Position numbers and translations under genes: made by a program. Below are positions 28,040 through 39,814 of a DNA stretch of 64,000 nt, piece by piece (position 1 is the stretch's first letter; each line of letters begins with the position of its first letter). The stretch comes from Yersinia entomophaga (GTDB lineage: Bacteria; Pseudomonadota; Gammaproteobacteria; Enterobacterales; Enterobacteriaceae): contig NZ_CP010029.1 in the NCBI RefSeq assembly GCF_001656035.1, positions 2,589,310 to 2,653,309 of the forward strand, in the 5' to 3' direction. The notes beneath the pieces were generated by a model. That model had not been told where the DNA came from. It ran no database searches and worked only from the letters and a program-made list of their open reading frames with translations.

Positions 28040-30040
28040 TCAACGTGGCAGGAAACTGGCCTCAAACTCTTCGCGCGGCACCGGACGGGAGAACAGGAAA
28101 CCCTGCCCGCTCGTCACACCGTGGTCTAACAACCATTGACGCTGAGCTTCATTTTCTACGCCTTCGGCCATCACGCGCAGTTTGAGCACATTGGAGATAC
28201 TGCCGATAATTCGCGCCATCGCATCATCCTGCGGTAGCGTGTGGACGAAACTTTTATCGATCTTAATCATGTCGATGGGCAGACATTTTAGGCGATTGAG
28301 ATAATGCAGGCTGGAATAACCCATACCGAAATCATCCATTGCGATGGAAACGCCGAGTTCATGCAGCTCACGCAACAGTAGCAACGCCTCATCCAGATCG
28401 GGAATACGGGCAGTTTCGGTGATTTCCAGCATTAACTGGCTGGCATCAATTTTGTAATGACTGAGGATAGTTTTGAGGTGCGGTAAAAACGTCTCATGCT
28501 GCACCTGCAAACCGGAAATATTCACCGCCAAGGGCAATTTAATGCCTTGTCGCTGCCAGTCTGCCAGTATCCGGCAGGACTCTTCCAATACCCAATTACC
28601 CAGCGGCACCATAATGCCTTTTTCTTCCACCAGCGGAAGAAAATCCACCGGCGAGAGGTAAGTACCATCGGCCTGATTCCAGCGCAGCAACGCCTCCGCG
28701 CCTATGACTTTTTCATTACGCATGTCCCACTGCGGCTGTAGGTGCAATATAAAATCACGTTTCTCAATGGCTCGAAGAATGTCATTTTCGTAAGTCAGAT
28801 GCTTTTGCGTTTTTTCCGACAAATGCTCTTCGTAATAGAGAATCTGATTTTTACCCTTATGGTGGGCTGCCACCATGGCAGAGCTAGCACTGCGCATTAA
28901 ATCTTCAGCGCTTTCATGCTGATTAAGATATTGCACGATGCCAATACTGGCTTTCGGACGCAACTGCATGTTTTCAAAGGTCAGAGGAGCGGTAATCTGC
29001 GCCATAATCCGCCGGGCAAGCTGCATCGCCGGGAAAGGTCGCGATATCTCTTTTGCCATGACGGCAAACTCGGTTTTACTCAAATGGCCCAGCAAGCAGT
29101 TCTGGTCAATGCACTGCTCAAGCTCCTGCACTATGGTCAGCAACAGCTGCTCATGCTGATGTTCCGTCATGACGCCGGACGCTTCATGCAGCGTTTCTAT
29201 GCCAATAACCAAGAGGTGAAATTTTTCTGGTCGAACAGGGGAATCAATGTGCTCATTCAACATGGCTAAAAACAGCGTGCGATTCGGCAATTCAGTCACC
29301 GGGTGGCGGCTGCTGATACGGCTCATTTCCGCATAGGCTTTCGCTAACAAATGCTGGTTACGATTATAATTTCGCGCCAATACCCCTAATTCATCATCAA
29401 GATGACGAGCGGGCATGGAAAGCTGATGATCTAACACCTGATCCTGAGAGATATTCTCCAGTTCACGAGCCATTGAGCGCAATGGATGCACGATTAACCG
29501 GTTAATACACCATGTAATTGAAACGGAAAGAATCAATGCTAACAACAGATAGGTTGAAAGCATGGTGGATAAGGTATTAAGAATAAATTGATAAATACGG
29601 TAAGAATCAGCCTGTAACACCAGATAAGCCAGGGGCTTAGGGTTGGCGGGGACTCTTTCTAATGAATAGAGCGGAACGGTAATTTGCACCGGCAGATTAA
29701 ATACCCGGTTAACCCAATTGGGTACCGGCTGCTCTGGCTTAAAATTAGCGTGTAATACCTGTAGCTCATTAGGCAACACCACATCTGCCCGACTCAAAAT
29801 CCCAATCGGCAATGTGCTCTCCAGCACACGTTTAGCACCTGGAATATCGACGCTGAGTATGGCCGAAGAAAGGGGGTTTTTAACGGAATACGCGATACTC
29901 TCCAACTGCTTGGCGTAGTCATCTTTGCGCTGCTGCACAAAATGGAACAGTTGAATGACAATAAAGATACAAATCGTCACCAGCGCCACACCGGACACCG
30001 TTGCCATTTGCTTTATCGTTAACGAATGCCTAACCCGCAA
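28040..30040 (-). CDS. hmsP: c-di-GMP phosphodiesterase HmsP/PdeK
   Basis: An inner-membrane EAL protein of 666 residues. Two membrane spans (about residues 14-34 and 150-172) flank a periplasmic sensor loop. A HAMP-like segment, a degenerate GGDEF domain (LSKTEF where GGDEF should stand) and an EAL domain (GAEALLRW, VNISG, LEITET, MDDFGMGYSS, MAEGVE) follow. The catalytic residues are intact, so it should degrade c-di-GMP. I place the start at TTG 30040, which has GGAG seven bases upstream and gives the sequence RVRHSLTIKQMA after Met, as in E. coli YhjK and Y. pestis HmsP. An ATG at 30100 lacks a ribosome-binding site. It lies next to bcsC, as yhjK does in E. coli. Confidence 0.9.
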   Translation of the reverse strand: MRVRHSLTIKQMATVSGVALVTICIFIVIQLFHFVQQRKDDYAKQLESIAYSVKNPLSSAILSVDIPGAKRVLESTLPIGILSRADVVLPNELQVLHANFKPEQPVPNWVNRVFNLPVQITVPLYSLERVPANPKPLAYLVLQADSYRIYQFILNTLSTMLSTYLLLALILSVSITWCINRLIVHPLRSMARELENISQDQVLDHQLSMPARHLDDELGVLARNYNRNQHLLAKAYAEMSRISSRHPVTELPNRTLFLAMLNEHIDSPVRPEKFHLLVIGIETLHEASGVMTEHQHEQLLLTIVQELEQCIDQNCLLGHLSKTEFAVMAKEISRPFPAMQLARRIMAQITAPLTFENMQLRPKASIGIVQYLNQHESAEDLMRSASSAMVAAHHKGKNQILYYEEHLSEKTQKHLTYENDILRAIEKRDFILHLQPQWDMRNEKVIGAEALLRWNQADGTYLSPVDFLPLVEEKGIMVPLGNWVLEESCRILADWQRQGIKLPLAVNISGLQVQHETFLPHLKTILSHYKIDASQLMLEITETARIPDLDEALLLLRELHELGVSIAMDDFGMGYSSLHYLNRLKCLPIDMIKIDKSFVHTLPQDDAMARIIGSISNVLKLRVMAEGVENEAQRQWLLDHGVTSGQGFLFSRPVPREEFEASFLPR

Positions 30041-30263
30041 ACTTTTTCTCCGCCTATCGTACCCGTAAAAAAGCGGCTTTATCATCAAGCCAACCGCCAA
30101 CTCAGTCTGAGTATACTCGATCGTCTGCCGATTTTATCTTGCGAGACTAAACTGATGGGCAAGAATATCGCGGGTTTTGGCGTTTTCCTATCAGGATCCT
30201 GCTTTTTATAGCGTAAAAATCACTTTTAGAGCAGTTTTTCACCAGGTAAACCGCCCCGAAAGA

Positions 30264-33200
30264 TTATTTAAAATCGGCGTAAGGTACCAACGGCTGCGGC
30301 GGCATATCCAGATCGCCCTGCCAGCCCGCCATTGAGTATCGCAGATACACCAGTGCATGACTTGGGGTGTAGTCTTTCGCCTGCTGAATATCAATACCGG
30401 CACCCAGCGTCCAGTGAGAACTGAGTCGCCGCTCTATCAGCGCTCGCAGGGTATAACCCACGCCGCTGCTGCTGTCGCCGAACTCGGTTGCGTTGCGATC
30501 TCTGATTTCCTGCAAGCTTGGCGACAATAAACCTTTCAGCGGATAACGCGGCTCATCGCTGGTTGCCGAATGAGAAAGAGAAATCGAGCCACCCAGTTCC
30601 CATGACCAGTTTTCCGTGCGCTGGCGATAATTCACCGGAATAGCCACAGACAGGTATTTTTGCGGACTGTAATAGCCCCCTTGCCCCAAGGTGTAGCCGC
30701 TGAGGTCTTTTTGATAGTGCCACCACATTCCGTTCAGACCCACGGAAAGGCGGCGGTTATCTTCGTTAATCAGCTTGTAGTAATAGCCGGTCATCAAACG
30801 CAGGCGTTGGTTATCCGCAACGTTTTGCCCCGTCAGATAATGGTAACTGACATCGCTCCAGACTCCGTGCGCTTCGCCACGATCGTAACTGGTACCCAAG
30901 CTGACGCCGTTGGCGCGAACGCCGCCCCAGGTCACATTGGTATTGGGATCTTTTGTTCCGGCAAACGCCAGTAATGAACTGGAAATCGGGCGGCGAGATG
31001 CCGTTGCTGTCCAGCCAATATGGTTCCAATCGCTGCTATAACTGACGCCACCGACCACATCAACCACATCAAAACCCATCGGAGTGGTACCGATATCCGT
31101 TTCCCAGCTATCGTTTTGCCAACCGGCGGCAATACTGGTACCGGTTGCCCGCTGGCGCATGTTAGCTACACAAGGATTTTCAACGTCATAGCAGGTGCCA
31201 GCCTTATAGCGTTCATTGGCATTGAAAGTACCTGCATCCATTTGAATGGTATCAGCACGGAAGAACGCCCGTCCATCAGACAGCGGCGTATCCACCTGTA
31301 ACATGGTGTTGTGGGCATTCAGATCGGAAATACCTTCTGTTCCGCTGGAACGAACATAATCATGATCCAGCGTGACCCGCGTATCTTGTTGACGATACAA
31401 ATCGGCGGCATCGGAACGGATACCGCGTTTCAGCCAGTCATCCGTAGCCTGATTGCGCGTAAGAAGCGTGTAGCTGTCGTTATCCGCTGGCAGCGTTGGC
31501 GTGATGCCGCTACCAACCATGGCCCGCTTATAATCCTCCTGCGCCAACTGCGGATCGCCCAGTTTTTGCGAAAGACGCGCCGAATCACGGAACACTAACG
31601 CGTTAGCCTGAGATGGGCCTTCTTTCTCAGCCTGTGGTTTAAGCTGCTGGAAGATGGCCGATGCCTTTTGTGGATCGCCCACGCCGCTCCAGGCATTCGC
31701 TACACGCCGCTGGGTATTTAGTGTTGCATCTTTCGCCACCAGAGAATCGCCTTGCAGAAGCTGGCGCGCATCGTCGGTTTTCCCCTGAGCCACCAGCGCT
31801 TCGATTTCTCCCAAACGAGCGTCTGGATTATTGGGTTCACGAACACGAATACCGCGATAGCCGGCTAGCGCCTGCGCGTAGTCGTTACGCTCCAGCGCCC
31901 AGTCCGCCAGCGTCATATCAATACGCGTACTCGGCGGCTGCTGACGTAATAAAGCTATCGCCGACGGTTCATCCCCGCCAGTACGTAGCCGTTGGGCATT
32001 TTCCAATACTCGTTCGAATTGAAGTCGTTGATCCAATTCGCGAATATCATCATTCCATTGGCCCTTAGGAAGCGTGGCCAGGTGGCTAAGTGCTTGATTG
32101 TCTCGCTCGGTGCTAGAAAGATATAGCGCATAAGCATAAACCTGCTGGGGATCGGCCGGTTTGCGTACCGCCAACCCGGCGAATTCCCTGTCAGCCTGCT
32201 GCGGCTGCCCGCTTTGATACAGCGCCTGCGCCAAACGATAAGTCAGCCAGACATCGTCCGGCGCCATTTTCTGCGCCTGTCGGTATTTTTCCGCTGCCTG
32301 ATGCCACTGTTGCTGCGCCGCGAGTTGCTCGGCCTGCTGTTTCAGCATATCCAGCTTCAGCCCGTTCAGCGTGTCGCGCATTTTCGCCTGTTGTCCCGCC
32401 GGTAAACCGCTGAGGTAAGCCATAGCTCTTTCCGGAGACTGACGCTGGTAGATATTTGCTAGACCGCGCACCGCACTGCTGTTACCGGGTTCCAGACGCA
32501 ACGCCTGCTGGTAAAGCTGTTCAGCGGTTTTATCATCATGGCGCGCTACGGCAACGTCGGCTAAACCCAGTACCGCGTAGCTGTCGCTGCTATTAAGCTG
32601 GCGCGCCTGCTGATATTTCTGCTGTGCCAAATCAGGGTTACCCGCTTTCAGGGCTTTATCTCCCTCATCCGCGAGTAACCAATAATGGTTGGTTTTAATC
32701 AGGCTGGTCCATTTATCGCTGTTCAGCCCAGTTTTATCGACTTTCTGCGCCTGTTCAAACAAACTAGCAGCTTTTTGCCGATCTCCGGCTCGCGCATAGG
32801 CGATACCTAATGCGCCCAAAACGTCGGCGTCATTGGGGGCAGTAGAAAGCGCCTGTTTCAGATCAGGAATGGCATTGCGGCTCTCGCCACTATCCACTCG
32901 GGACAATCCGGCCAAGCGTGCCTGATAGCTGGGATCGGACAACATTTTTTCCTGCCGAGCCAATTCGATACGCGCTTTATCACCCGCGGTACCACCGGCG
33001 AAAACATCGAGAAAACGATTCAACAGAGAAATACTCTGCGGGCTAACAGGCAACGCTTTGATTTGATCCATCCACAAATCGGCAGCCGGTGAGTTACCCG
33101 CAGGATCCGCAGCCATTTTTTGGAGTAAAGCATAGGCCTGATCATCCTGTTTTTGACTAAACAGCATTCTGGCTAATGCCATACGCAGCGGAATATTACC

Positions 33201-33743
33201 GGGGAACTGTTGATCCAAACGCTGCAACTGCTTCATCGCCGTCTGCTCTTGCCCCGGCAAACGTGCCACCAGCCGCCAGTATTCCACCGCTAAATCCAGC
33301 GTTGGCAGCTCACCTTTCAGTAGCAGGTCATATTGGACTTTCGCTTCCTGAACGCGGCCAGCGGTGGCCAGCAATCGCGCCTGCTGTAATTTCTGCATGA
33401 CTTCGGGCTGCGTAAGCGCCAGCGCCATTTTTGACTGGCGATAAATATCGGAATTCGGGGCAAGCTGTTGCAACCTATCCAGCTGTTTTTTCGCCTCTTC
33501 CGTGTTCCCTTGGCGCAGTGCCTGACGTATTCCCGCCGCAGCAACTTCCGGGTTATTTGGATCCATCAGGCTGAGGCGATACAAGGATTGGCGCACCAGT
33601 TCATCTTTATGGGTAGCTTCCCCCAGACGAACCTGTTCCAGAAGAAATTGAGCGGGAGCAACGGCCTCTGCGCCTTTAGCCTGGGGCAATAACGCCAGAC
33701 TAAAAGGAAATACGCTCAGCCAGTTTAATTTGAAGTTACGCAT
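30264..33743 (-). CDS. bcsC: Cellulose biosynthesis outer-membrane/TPR protein BcsC
   Basis: A 1159-residue protein that guides cellulose through the periplasm and outer membrane. A signal peptide (about residues 1-24, ending AKG/AEA) precedes a long array of TPR repeats (about 30-780). A C-terminal BcsC outer-membrane beta-barrel domain covers about the last 330 residues and ends LVPYADFK. The ATG at 33743 is the first ATG; it lies inside the end of bcsZ, a 19-base overlap, so translation is coupled. It is the last gene of the bcsRQABZC operon. Confidence 0.95.
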   Translation of the reverse strand: MRNFKLNWLSVFPFSLALLPQAKGAEAVAPAQFLLEQVRLGEATHKDELVRQSLYRLSLMDPNNPEVAAAGIRQALRQGNTEEAKKQLDRLQQLAPNSDIYRQSKMALALTQPEVMQKLQQARLLATAGRVQEAKVQYDLLLKGELPTLDLAVEYWRLVARLPGQEQTAMKQLQRLDQQFPGNIPLRMALARMLFSQKQDDQAYALLQKMAADPAGNSPAADLWMDQIKALPVSPQSISLLNRFLDVFAGGTAGDKARIELARQEKMLSDPSYQARLAGLSRVDSGESRNAIPDLKQALSTAPNDADVLGALGIAYARAGDRQKAASLFEQAQKVDKTGLNSDKWTSLIKTNHYWLLADEGDKALKAGNPDLAQQKYQQARQLNSSDSYAVLGLADVAVARHDDKTAEQLYQQALRLEPGNSSAVRGLANIYQRQSPERAMAYLSGLPAGQQAKMRDTLNGLKLDMLKQQAEQLAAQQQWHQAAEKYRQAQKMAPDDVWLTYRLAQALYQSGQPQQADREFAGLAVRKPADPQQVYAYALYLSSTERDNQALSHLATLPKGQWNDDIRELDQRLQFERVLENAQRLRTGGDEPSAIALLRQQPPSTRIDMTLADWALERNDYAQALAGYRGIRVREPNNPDARLGEIEALVAQGKTDDARQLLQGDSLVAKDATLNTQRRVANAWSGVGDPQKASAIFQQLKPQAEKEGPSQANALVFRDSARLSQKLGDPQLAQEDYKRAMVGSGITPTLPADNDSYTLLTRNQATDDWLKRGIRSDAADLYRQQDTRVTLDHDYVRSSGTEGISDLNAHNTMLQVDTPLSDGRAFFRADTIQMDAGTFNANERYKAGTCYDVENPCVANMRQRATGTSIAAGWQNDSWETDIGTTPMGFDVVDVVGGVSYSSDWNHIGWTATASRRPISSSLLAFAGTKDPNTNVTWGGVRANGVSLGTSYDRGEAHGVWSDVSYHYLTGQNVADNQRLRLMTGYYYKLINEDNRRLSVGLNGMWWHYQKDLSGYTLGQGGYYSPQKYLSVAIPVNYRQRTENWSWELGGSISLSHSATSDEPRYPLKGLLSPSLQEIRDRNATEFGDSSSGVGYTLRALIERRLSSHWTLGAGIDIQQAKDYTPSHALVYLRYSMAGWQGDLDMPPQPLVPYADFK

Positions 33744-34858
33744 TGACTGCCCCAAGAGGGTAAAAGCTCACCCTGCCGATTAAAACGATAACGATTCTGT
33801 GCCCATCCCTGACCATAAAGCGTCAAAACGGAACTGTAATAAGCGTCGGAGCCGGGAGGTGATTCTTCCACCCGCTGCGTCTGTTTTTTCAATATTTGTG
33901 AGCCACTTGCCGTTGCGCTGGCGCTTAACAACGGCAATAGGGCGGCCGAGAAACCTACAGGCCCGTTGCCCGTCGTTTTGCCACTGGCGGTATCGGTTTT
34001 CTCTGGTGGAAGCCCTTGCTGCTGCGTCACTTCAACCATCGGCTGAAAACGTTCGATTAGCGCCGCTTTCTGTGGGCTGTCGTCCGCTAACATACCGGCC
34101 CAGAGATAAACTCGAATGGCATCGTAGCTGCCGATATTGGGTTTCACTTTATCCGGCTGCCAGCCGTTGGTTTTGCGCCACACCACCCAATCCGGCGAGA
34201 ATCCTTTCGGTGCTGTTTCCAGCCAGAGTCGCTGATTTACCGACTCCATTGCCTGCCACGGCCCTTTTTTCATACTGGCAAACCGCGCCAATAACTGTGG
34301 CGGCTGATAGCTGGGATTGACGCGCCAGGTATCTTCGTCAACAAAACCCACTTTTCCCGGTAATAGCATTCGGCCTAAACCCGGAATATGCGCCACCTCT
34401 TCTTTGGCAATCCGCTGCAATAGCAGAGTCCCCATTGTGGTGTAGCGGCGACTATTCCACAGCCGTCCGGCCTCCAGCAGATCGTAGGCAATCCACAGAT
34501 CCGCATCGGAAGCGGAATTGCTATCCAGCACGCCCCAGGTTTTATCCTTTTTCTGCCCCCACGACCAAGCGGGCAGGCGAGCGGTTAAATCTCCCGCCGC
34601 CAGATTGTTTTCCGTCCAATCCAACAGCAGGTTAAAAGCCGCGCGATCGTTAGCTACCAGCGCAAAAAATAGCGCATAGCTTTGGCCTTCCGAAGTGGTC
34701 AGCATTTCGGGGACGCTAGCATCAATAACGCGCCCCCCTTGGCTTATATAGTGTTGTTTGAACTGCTGCCATGCGGGCCAATGACATTCTGCCGCTGTTG
34801 CCCCGCTATAGGCCAACAGCAACAGGCTGCATATCAGTCGGTTAAACATCACAACCAT
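33725..34858 (-). CDS. bcsZ: Periplasmic endo-1,4-beta-glucanase BcsZ
   Basis: A secreted family 8 glycoside hydrolase of 377 residues needed for normal cellulose fibre formation. The signal peptide is residues 1-22 ([12 protein letters not shown]). The catalytic acid is the glutamate in [12 protein letters not shown] (about residue 58), and the aspartate in [13 protein letters not shown] (about residue 247) completes the site. It begins five bases after the bcsB stop and overlaps bcsC. An ATG three codons further in (34849) is an alternative start. Confidence 0.95.
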   Translation of the reverse strand: MVVMFNRLICSLLLLAYSGATAAECHWPAWQQFKQHYISQGGRVIDASVPEMLTTSEGQSYALFFALVANDRAAFNLLLDWTENNLAAGDLTARLPAWSWGQKKDKTWGVLDSNSASDADLWIAYDLLEAGRLWNSRRYTTMGTLLLQRIAKEEVAHIPGLGRMLLPGKVGFVDEDTWRVNPSYQPPQLLARFASMKKGPWQAMESVNQRLWLETAPKGFSPDWVVWRKTNGWQPDKVKPNIGSYDAIRVYLWAGMLADDSPQKAALIERFQPMVEVTQQQGLPPEKTDTASGKTTGNGPVGFSAALLPLLSASATASGSQILKKQTQRVEESPPGSDAYYSSVLTLYGQGWAQNRYRFNRQGELLPSWGSQCVTSN

Positions 34859-34863
34859 AAAAC

Positions 34864-37179
34864 CTAGTCCCTCTCATCTGGAGATAAACGACGGCGGCTC
34901 ACTGCGCGCAGAACCCGCCACAACATCACGGCAATCAGCACGACAACCAGCACCGCAACCGCAGCCAGCAGCACTGGATGGGTGGATAAGGCGTACCAGA
35001 TGCGTTCCCACCACGGCAGATGGCCGACGCTGTAGGTATCGCCAACCCGCAGACTGTTAACGCCGGAATCACGAATCACCGCCACGGAACCGAACACGGC
35101 CGCACGTTTGCCAGTATCCAGCAAAGCATCATTCAGCAATTCATAACCCTGCGGGCTATCAGCCAGTAATGCGACGATGCTGCGTTGATCGTAATAAGGA
35201 GATTGAACCCCGATAATCGCCGACATGGCGCCTTCGGAGCTGATGGCCGTTTTACTATCAGGCACCGCATCCGTTGGATCGATAGTTGCCGCCGCGACAA
35301 TCGACTGGCGATTCGGCATTTTCACCCAGCTTTGAGTCGCATCAACCAACAGGTTGATTTTCTTATCATCCCGCAGTTCTGGCGGAATAGAGCCAATCAT
35401 CAGAATATCGGCATCTTTGTCCTTCGCCTGGCTCCAATCATCGGTAATGCTGATGCCCACCGCAGGATAACCGACCTGCGCACCGATATTCCCCACCGTA
35501 TTCAACAGTGCGGTAACCTGAGCGGGCTGCGGCTTAGGCTGTACCAAAACCAAGGTTTGGGATAAATCGGCCATACGGCTGAATGGGAAGCCTGCATTGG
35601 CAAATGAGCGCAGATCCGGCATTTCCATAAAGTGGCGATAACCGGAGAAATCGATCGTGGAGTTTTCGTCGATCACCACATGGTTAGGCGAGGTGGTGAA
35701 GGTTTCGCAGCGCCCTCCGGCATTGCTGGCAATAAGCGTGCTGTAATCGAAATCAAAGCGCAGTTGATTGGTCATACCCAATTTCAGCGCCGGGATCGTC
35801 ACCGCTCGCGTGCCGTCTTGTAGACCCTGAATCAATGGTAAACGCAGAATTTTGGCGCTTTCCTGACGATTAGGCACTAGCGGATAATCGGTAAAGAACT
35901 GATCATTCAGGCTGACGCTTAAGCGTGAGCCGTCTTTCAGGATCGGTGCCGTATAACGATATTTCAGCTGCATATCGATACCGGCACTGCGCAGCAAGAA
36001 CAGATCCGGCGGCAGATTCATCGAAAGCAAGATCGGTGACGGCATCAACCCACTACTTTGTAACTGTTCAGGATATTGCTGTAGCTCGGCAAAGGTCATG
36101 GGTCTTTCGGTACGCACCCAGTTTGGCGCATCGTAAGGCACACGCGGAGCCAGCTGCTCAACTTTGTCTACGGTCACATTTTGACCGCGGAACAGAATGT
36201 TACCTTGAGCAATACCCGTTGCCGCCGCAATCAGATCCTTGTCATCCCGCCCGAGAACCAGCAGTAGCTTCACGTAAGGATTATCCGGGTGACTGATCAT
36301 TTCCACCGTTGGCGCATTCACCGCCGGATAATCTTTCAGAAAATCAGGCCGTTTGTCATTGGTGGCAAAAATCACCCCGTGACGATCGGGAATCTGATTG
36401 AAAACTGCAGGGAAGTGTTGACCGCGCCACTGAGCTTGCTCACCAAACCAGGAAGCCAGAATTGCGGCCGCTTTTTGCTGAGCCACATCAGGAGCCGCTG
36501 CAAAAACAATTGGCAATGTTAGCGGGCGGTTATCTCGCGCATCGAAGAAAGGCTCAGGGAAATGAGACAAATCATTCTTCAGCGGCAGTGACTGATAGCG
36601 TAAGTCCAGCGAGCTATTCTTACCGATATCCAGCCACAGCGTACTGTTTGCCGGATTTTCACAGTCATTCTGATAATGCCCGATAAAGACCAGCCGCAGA
36701 CGGTTGAAGTCGGTAATGTAACGAGGATCGATGGATAGCTGGATGCGATTCGGTTTACCCAATTGTTCGCGGGTAATAGCCGTCACGTTCATTAGCTCAT
36801 CGTTCAGGTAGACTTTGAGCTGCGATTCGATCGGCGTTAGCGACGGCGACGGGGTAAACTCCAGATTCAGAGTTGCCTGTGTCACCACTTCATCGCTACG
36901 TACGCCAAATTCCAACTGACCGTCCGGCTTAACGCCCCCTAGGGAGAAATTGCCCGGCGGCGGAGCCAATTTGGCAAAAGGATGCACCACATCCCTCACC
37001 GGCGCGGCCTGCGGTATAGCACTATCCGCAGGCGTAACGGCCAACGAAGGATCGACTGCCGCGGGAGAGGCCAACGTCGGCTGTTCGGACGCCGTAACGG
37101 TTGGGGTCGTTTCGGCATGAGACAGTGTCGTTAGCCCCAAAGCCATTGCTGTAAACCAGGTTATTTTTCTAATCATCAT
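34864..37179 (-). CDS. bcsB: Cellulose synthase periplasmic subunit BcsB
   Basis: A periplasmic, membrane-anchored partner of BcsA (771 residues) that encloses the exiting glucan. It has a signal peptide (about residues 1-22, cleaved SHA/ET), two carbohydrate-binding/ferredoxin-like repeats and a C-terminal transmembrane anchor (about residues 735-757) followed by a basic tail [10 protein letters not shown]. It starts seven bases after bcsA stops. The second ATG at 37176 could equally be the start. Confidence 0.95.
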   Translation of the reverse strand: MMIRKITWFTAMALGLTTLSHAETTPTVTASEQPTLASPAAVDPSLAVTPADSAIPQAAPVRDVVHPFAKLAPPPGNFSLGGVKPDGQLEFGVRSDEVVTQATLNLEFTPSPSLTPIESQLKVYLNDELMNVTAITREQLGKPNRIQLSIDPRYITDFNRLRLVFIGHYQNDCENPANSTLWLDIGKNSSLDLRYQSLPLKNDLSHFPEPFFDARDNRPLTLPIVFAAAPDVAQQKAAAILASWFGEQAQWRGQHFPAVFNQIPDRHGVIFATNDKRPDFLKDYPAVNAPTVEMISHPDNPYVKLLLVLGRDDKDLIAAATGIAQGNILFRGQNVTVDKVEQLAPRVPYDAPNWVRTERPMTFAELQQYPEQLQSSGLMPSPILLSMNLPPDLFLLRSAGIDMQLKYRYTAPILKDGSRLSVSLNDQFFTDYPLVPNRQESAKILRLPLIQGLQDGTRAVTIPALKLGMTNQLRFDFDYSTLIASNAGGRCETFTTSPNHVVIDENSTIDFSGYRHFMEMPDLRSFANAGFPFSRMADLSQTLVLVQPKPQPAQVTALLNTVGNIGAQVGYPAVGISITDDWSQAKDKDADILMIGSIPPELRDDKKINLLVDATQSWVKMPNRQSIVAAATIDPTDAVPDSKTAISSEGAMSAIIGVQSPYYDQRSIVALLADSPQGYELLNDALLDTGKRAAVFGSVAVIRDSGVNSLRVGDTYSVGHLPWWERIWYALSTHPVLLAAVAVLVVVLIAVMLWRVLRAVSRRRLSPDERD

Positions 37180-37186
37180 ATCATCA

Positions 37187-39814
37187 TCAATGTTGAGCCA
37201 CTGTCTGGTCCTGACTCCGCAGAGTCTGACCCTGTCCTACGCCATGAGGAACAAATGACGCTACCCACGCAAGCAAAGAGGTAAATCCAACCAGTACATT
37301 ACGAATAAGCGGCGGCGCGTAATTCGCCATACGAACATAACCCCGGAAACCCAACGCCAGAACATCGCGCAGACTTTCGATAGGTTTATCTTCAGGGAAA
37401 CTGTCCTGCCACAGCGCCCAGGTATCGGCGCGGGCAAAAGTACACTGGATAAAGTCGATGTGCTGAGCCACGCTCAGTTCGTCAATACGCATCCCGACTT
37501 TTCTGCCAAATGCCCGAGTGACCTTGCAGGGGAAGATGTATTCTTGCTGACCGCGCTTCAGTAGCAAATTGACCGCCTCGCCGTCCTGTAATAGCCCTTC
37601 GTTACGCATTTCAATCCCTACGCCACCGTCGGAATAGTCACGCAATGTACAGGCAAACAGGTGACCGTCTTTTCGCTCAACCGCCGCGGGCATAGCAATT
37701 TCCACCCGGTGCGCCTGACGAACCTGTTTAGCTTCAACCGCCACGGCCACGGCACCACCCAGAATCGTCATGTTGTAAATAACCCACACCAAACTGATTA
37801 TCACCGTCATGATTTCGTTGGTCGGCCCATTCCCCAAACGCCACAACCCGGCAATCAATCCCGCCAGATTGAGCAGCACCAGCGCGATATAAGGACGGGT
37901 GATAACCCAATCCACATGTTGCTCTTCTATCAAACCGCCTTTGGCCGTTACGTTAAACTTCCCTTTATGCGGATTCAGTAGCGCGACCGTGGTTGGACGG
38001 GCGATATACCACGCCAATACGGTTTCGTAGATTTCACTCCAGAACGAGTGGCGATATTTACCCTGCAAGCGGGAGTTGGTCAGGCTGGCGTGAATCATGT
38101 GTGGCAAGACGTACAACGCAATCGCCAGCGCCGGAGCAAAAATGATGTACGCATGCATCAGCAAGAAGGCTAGCGGTGCGGTTAGGAAGATCAGCCGCGG
38201 AATACCGGCCAAAAAGTGCAGCATGGCGTTGGCATAACACAACCGCTGGACAAACTTCAGCCCCTTGCCAAACAACGGGTTATCCAGCCGGAAGATCTGC
38301 ACCATGCCTCGCGCCCAACGAATACGCTGGCCGATATGCGCCGAGAGGTTTTCCGTCGCCAGCCCCGCCGCCTGTGGAATACGAATATAAGCCGAAGTAT
38401 AGCCCTTACGGTGAAGTCGCAATGAGGTGTGGGCATCTTCGGTGACGGTTTCGACGGCAATGCCGCCCACATCATCCAGCGCGCTGCGGCGCAAAACGGC
38501 GCAAGAACCGCAGAAGAAGGTCGCGTCCCACATGTCATTCCCGTCCTGCACCAAACCGTAGAACAGCGTGCCTTCGTTTGGCGTCTGACGGAAACGTCCA
38601 AGGTTGCGTTCAAAAGGATCCGGCGAGAAGAAATGGTGCGGCGTCTGCAACATACCCAACTTTGGATCTTTGTAGAACCAGCCCAGCGTTAGCTGTAGGA
38701 AAGAGCGGGTTGGCACATGGTCGCAGTCGAAAATCGCCACAAACTCGCCTTTAGCCTGCTTCAACGCATGGTTGATATTACCGGCCTTGGCGTGCTCGTG
38801 GGTTGGGCGAGCGATATAATTCACGCCAACCTGATCGGCAAAGGCTTTAAATTCCGGTCGATTACCATCATCCAGAATATAGATATTCACCTTATCCTTC
38901 GGCCAATCTATGCCTAACGCCGCGTAAATTGTGGGTTTTACAACACCCAGATCTTCGTTGTAAGTCGGCACCATAAGATCGATGGTCGGCCAGGTCGAAA
39001 TATCCTCCGGCATCGGTACCGGCTGGCGATTAAGCGGCCAGATAGTTTGGAAGTAACCCAGAATCAACACTACCCAAGCGTAGGTTTCTGCCAATAGCAG
39101 CAGTAAACCGCAGACCAGGCTCACCGGGTCGTCCCAATTTAGCGTTTCGGTATAGCGCCACCACAGATAACGGCAGGAAACGGTAAGCGATAGCACAATC
39201 AGCATTAGGGTAGGCAAACGCCCCGGAATACGCCGAACCACCATCGCGATCGCCCATAGCAGCAGAACAAACACAAACTGCGCCATCAAACCAAAAGGTT
39301 GGGAAATACAAATCAGCGCCAGAATTCCGGCAAAAATACCCAATGAGATAAACAGAATGCGTCGGGTACGCTGCTGCAAACGACCGACCCACGCCACTAA
39401 CGCCTGCTCCCAGCGACTTTTTTTGACTTTTTCCGGCAATATATTCAGCCAGGAGCGATAGCTCAGCTTTTTGGTGCGAACCCAGCCCGGAGCCATATCG
39501 ACGGGCTTCGGTTTTTTCTCCCGCGGTTGAGACGAACGCGTCAACACCAGCCACAGGCCTTGCAGCAAATAACGCACCGCATCTGCCAAGCGCGGACGGC
39601 GATTAGCAATATGCGGGAACCAGTAACGACGATTCTGAATTACATTTTGCCAGCTCGGAGATTCAAGACGCAAAAATAGCCACCCCAGCGCCACCGCGAA
39701 CGTGGTCAAAAAAGCGGTCAGAATCGTGCAGCCCTGGTCCAGATAGTGGTTATATCGGTGCTGTAGCCTCTGATAGACCGGAGGCATAAAAAGTCCCCGA
39801 ATTAACAGGCTCAT
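37187..39814 (-). CDS. bcsA: Cellulose synthase catalytic subunit BcsA
   Basis: An inner-membrane family 2 glycosyltransferase of 875 residues that polymerises UDP-glucose and extrudes the chain. The D,D,D,QxxRW signature is complete: ILDDG, FDCDHVP, TVTEDAH and QRIRW. A FFCGSCAV finger-loop-like stretch is present. The C-terminal PilZ domain (RQAHR and DYSDGGVG) binds c-di-GMP and relieves autoinhibition. The ATG at 39814 overlaps the bcsQ stop as ATGA, which supports this start over one at 39847. About eight membrane spans flank the catalytic domain. Confidence 0.97.
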   Translation of the reverse strand: MSLLIRGLFMPPVYQRLQHRYNHYLDQGCTILTAFLTTFAVALGWLFLRLESPSWQNVIQNRRYWFPHIANRRPRLADAVRYLLQGLWLVLTRSSQPREKKPKPVDMAPGWVRTKKLSYRSWLNILPEKVKKSRWEQALVAWVGRLQQRTRRILFISLGIFAGILALICISQPFGLMAQFVFVLLLWAIAMVVRRIPGRLPTLMLIVLSLTVSCRYLWWRYTETLNWDDPVSLVCGLLLLLAETYAWVVLILGYFQTIWPLNRQPVPMPEDISTWPTIDLMVPTYNEDLGVVKPTIYAALGIDWPKDKVNIYILDDGNRPEFKAFADQVGVNYIARPTHEHAKAGNINHALKQAKGEFVAIFDCDHVPTRSFLQLTLGWFYKDPKLGMLQTPHHFFSPDPFERNLGRFRQTPNEGTLFYGLVQDGNDMWDATFFCGSCAVLRRSALDDVGGIAVETVTEDAHTSLRLHRKGYTSAYIRIPQAAGLATENLSAHIGQRIRWARGMVQIFRLDNPLFGKGLKFVQRLCYANAMLHFLAGIPRLIFLTAPLAFLLMHAYIIFAPALAIALYVLPHMIHASLTNSRLQGKYRHSFWSEIYETVLAWYIARPTTVALLNPHKGKFNVTAKGGLIEEQHVDWVITRPYIALVLLNLAGLIAGLWRLGNGPTNEIMTVIISLVWVIYNMTILGGAVAVAVEAKQVRQAHRVEIAMPAAVERKDGHLFACTLRDYSDGGVGIEMRNEGLLQDGEAVNLLLKRGQQEYIFPCKVTRAFGRKVGMRIDELSVAQHIDFIQCTFARADTWALWQDSFPEDKPIESLRDVLALGFRGYVRMANYAPPLIRNVLVGFTSLLAWVASFVPHGVGQGQTLRSQDQTVAQH

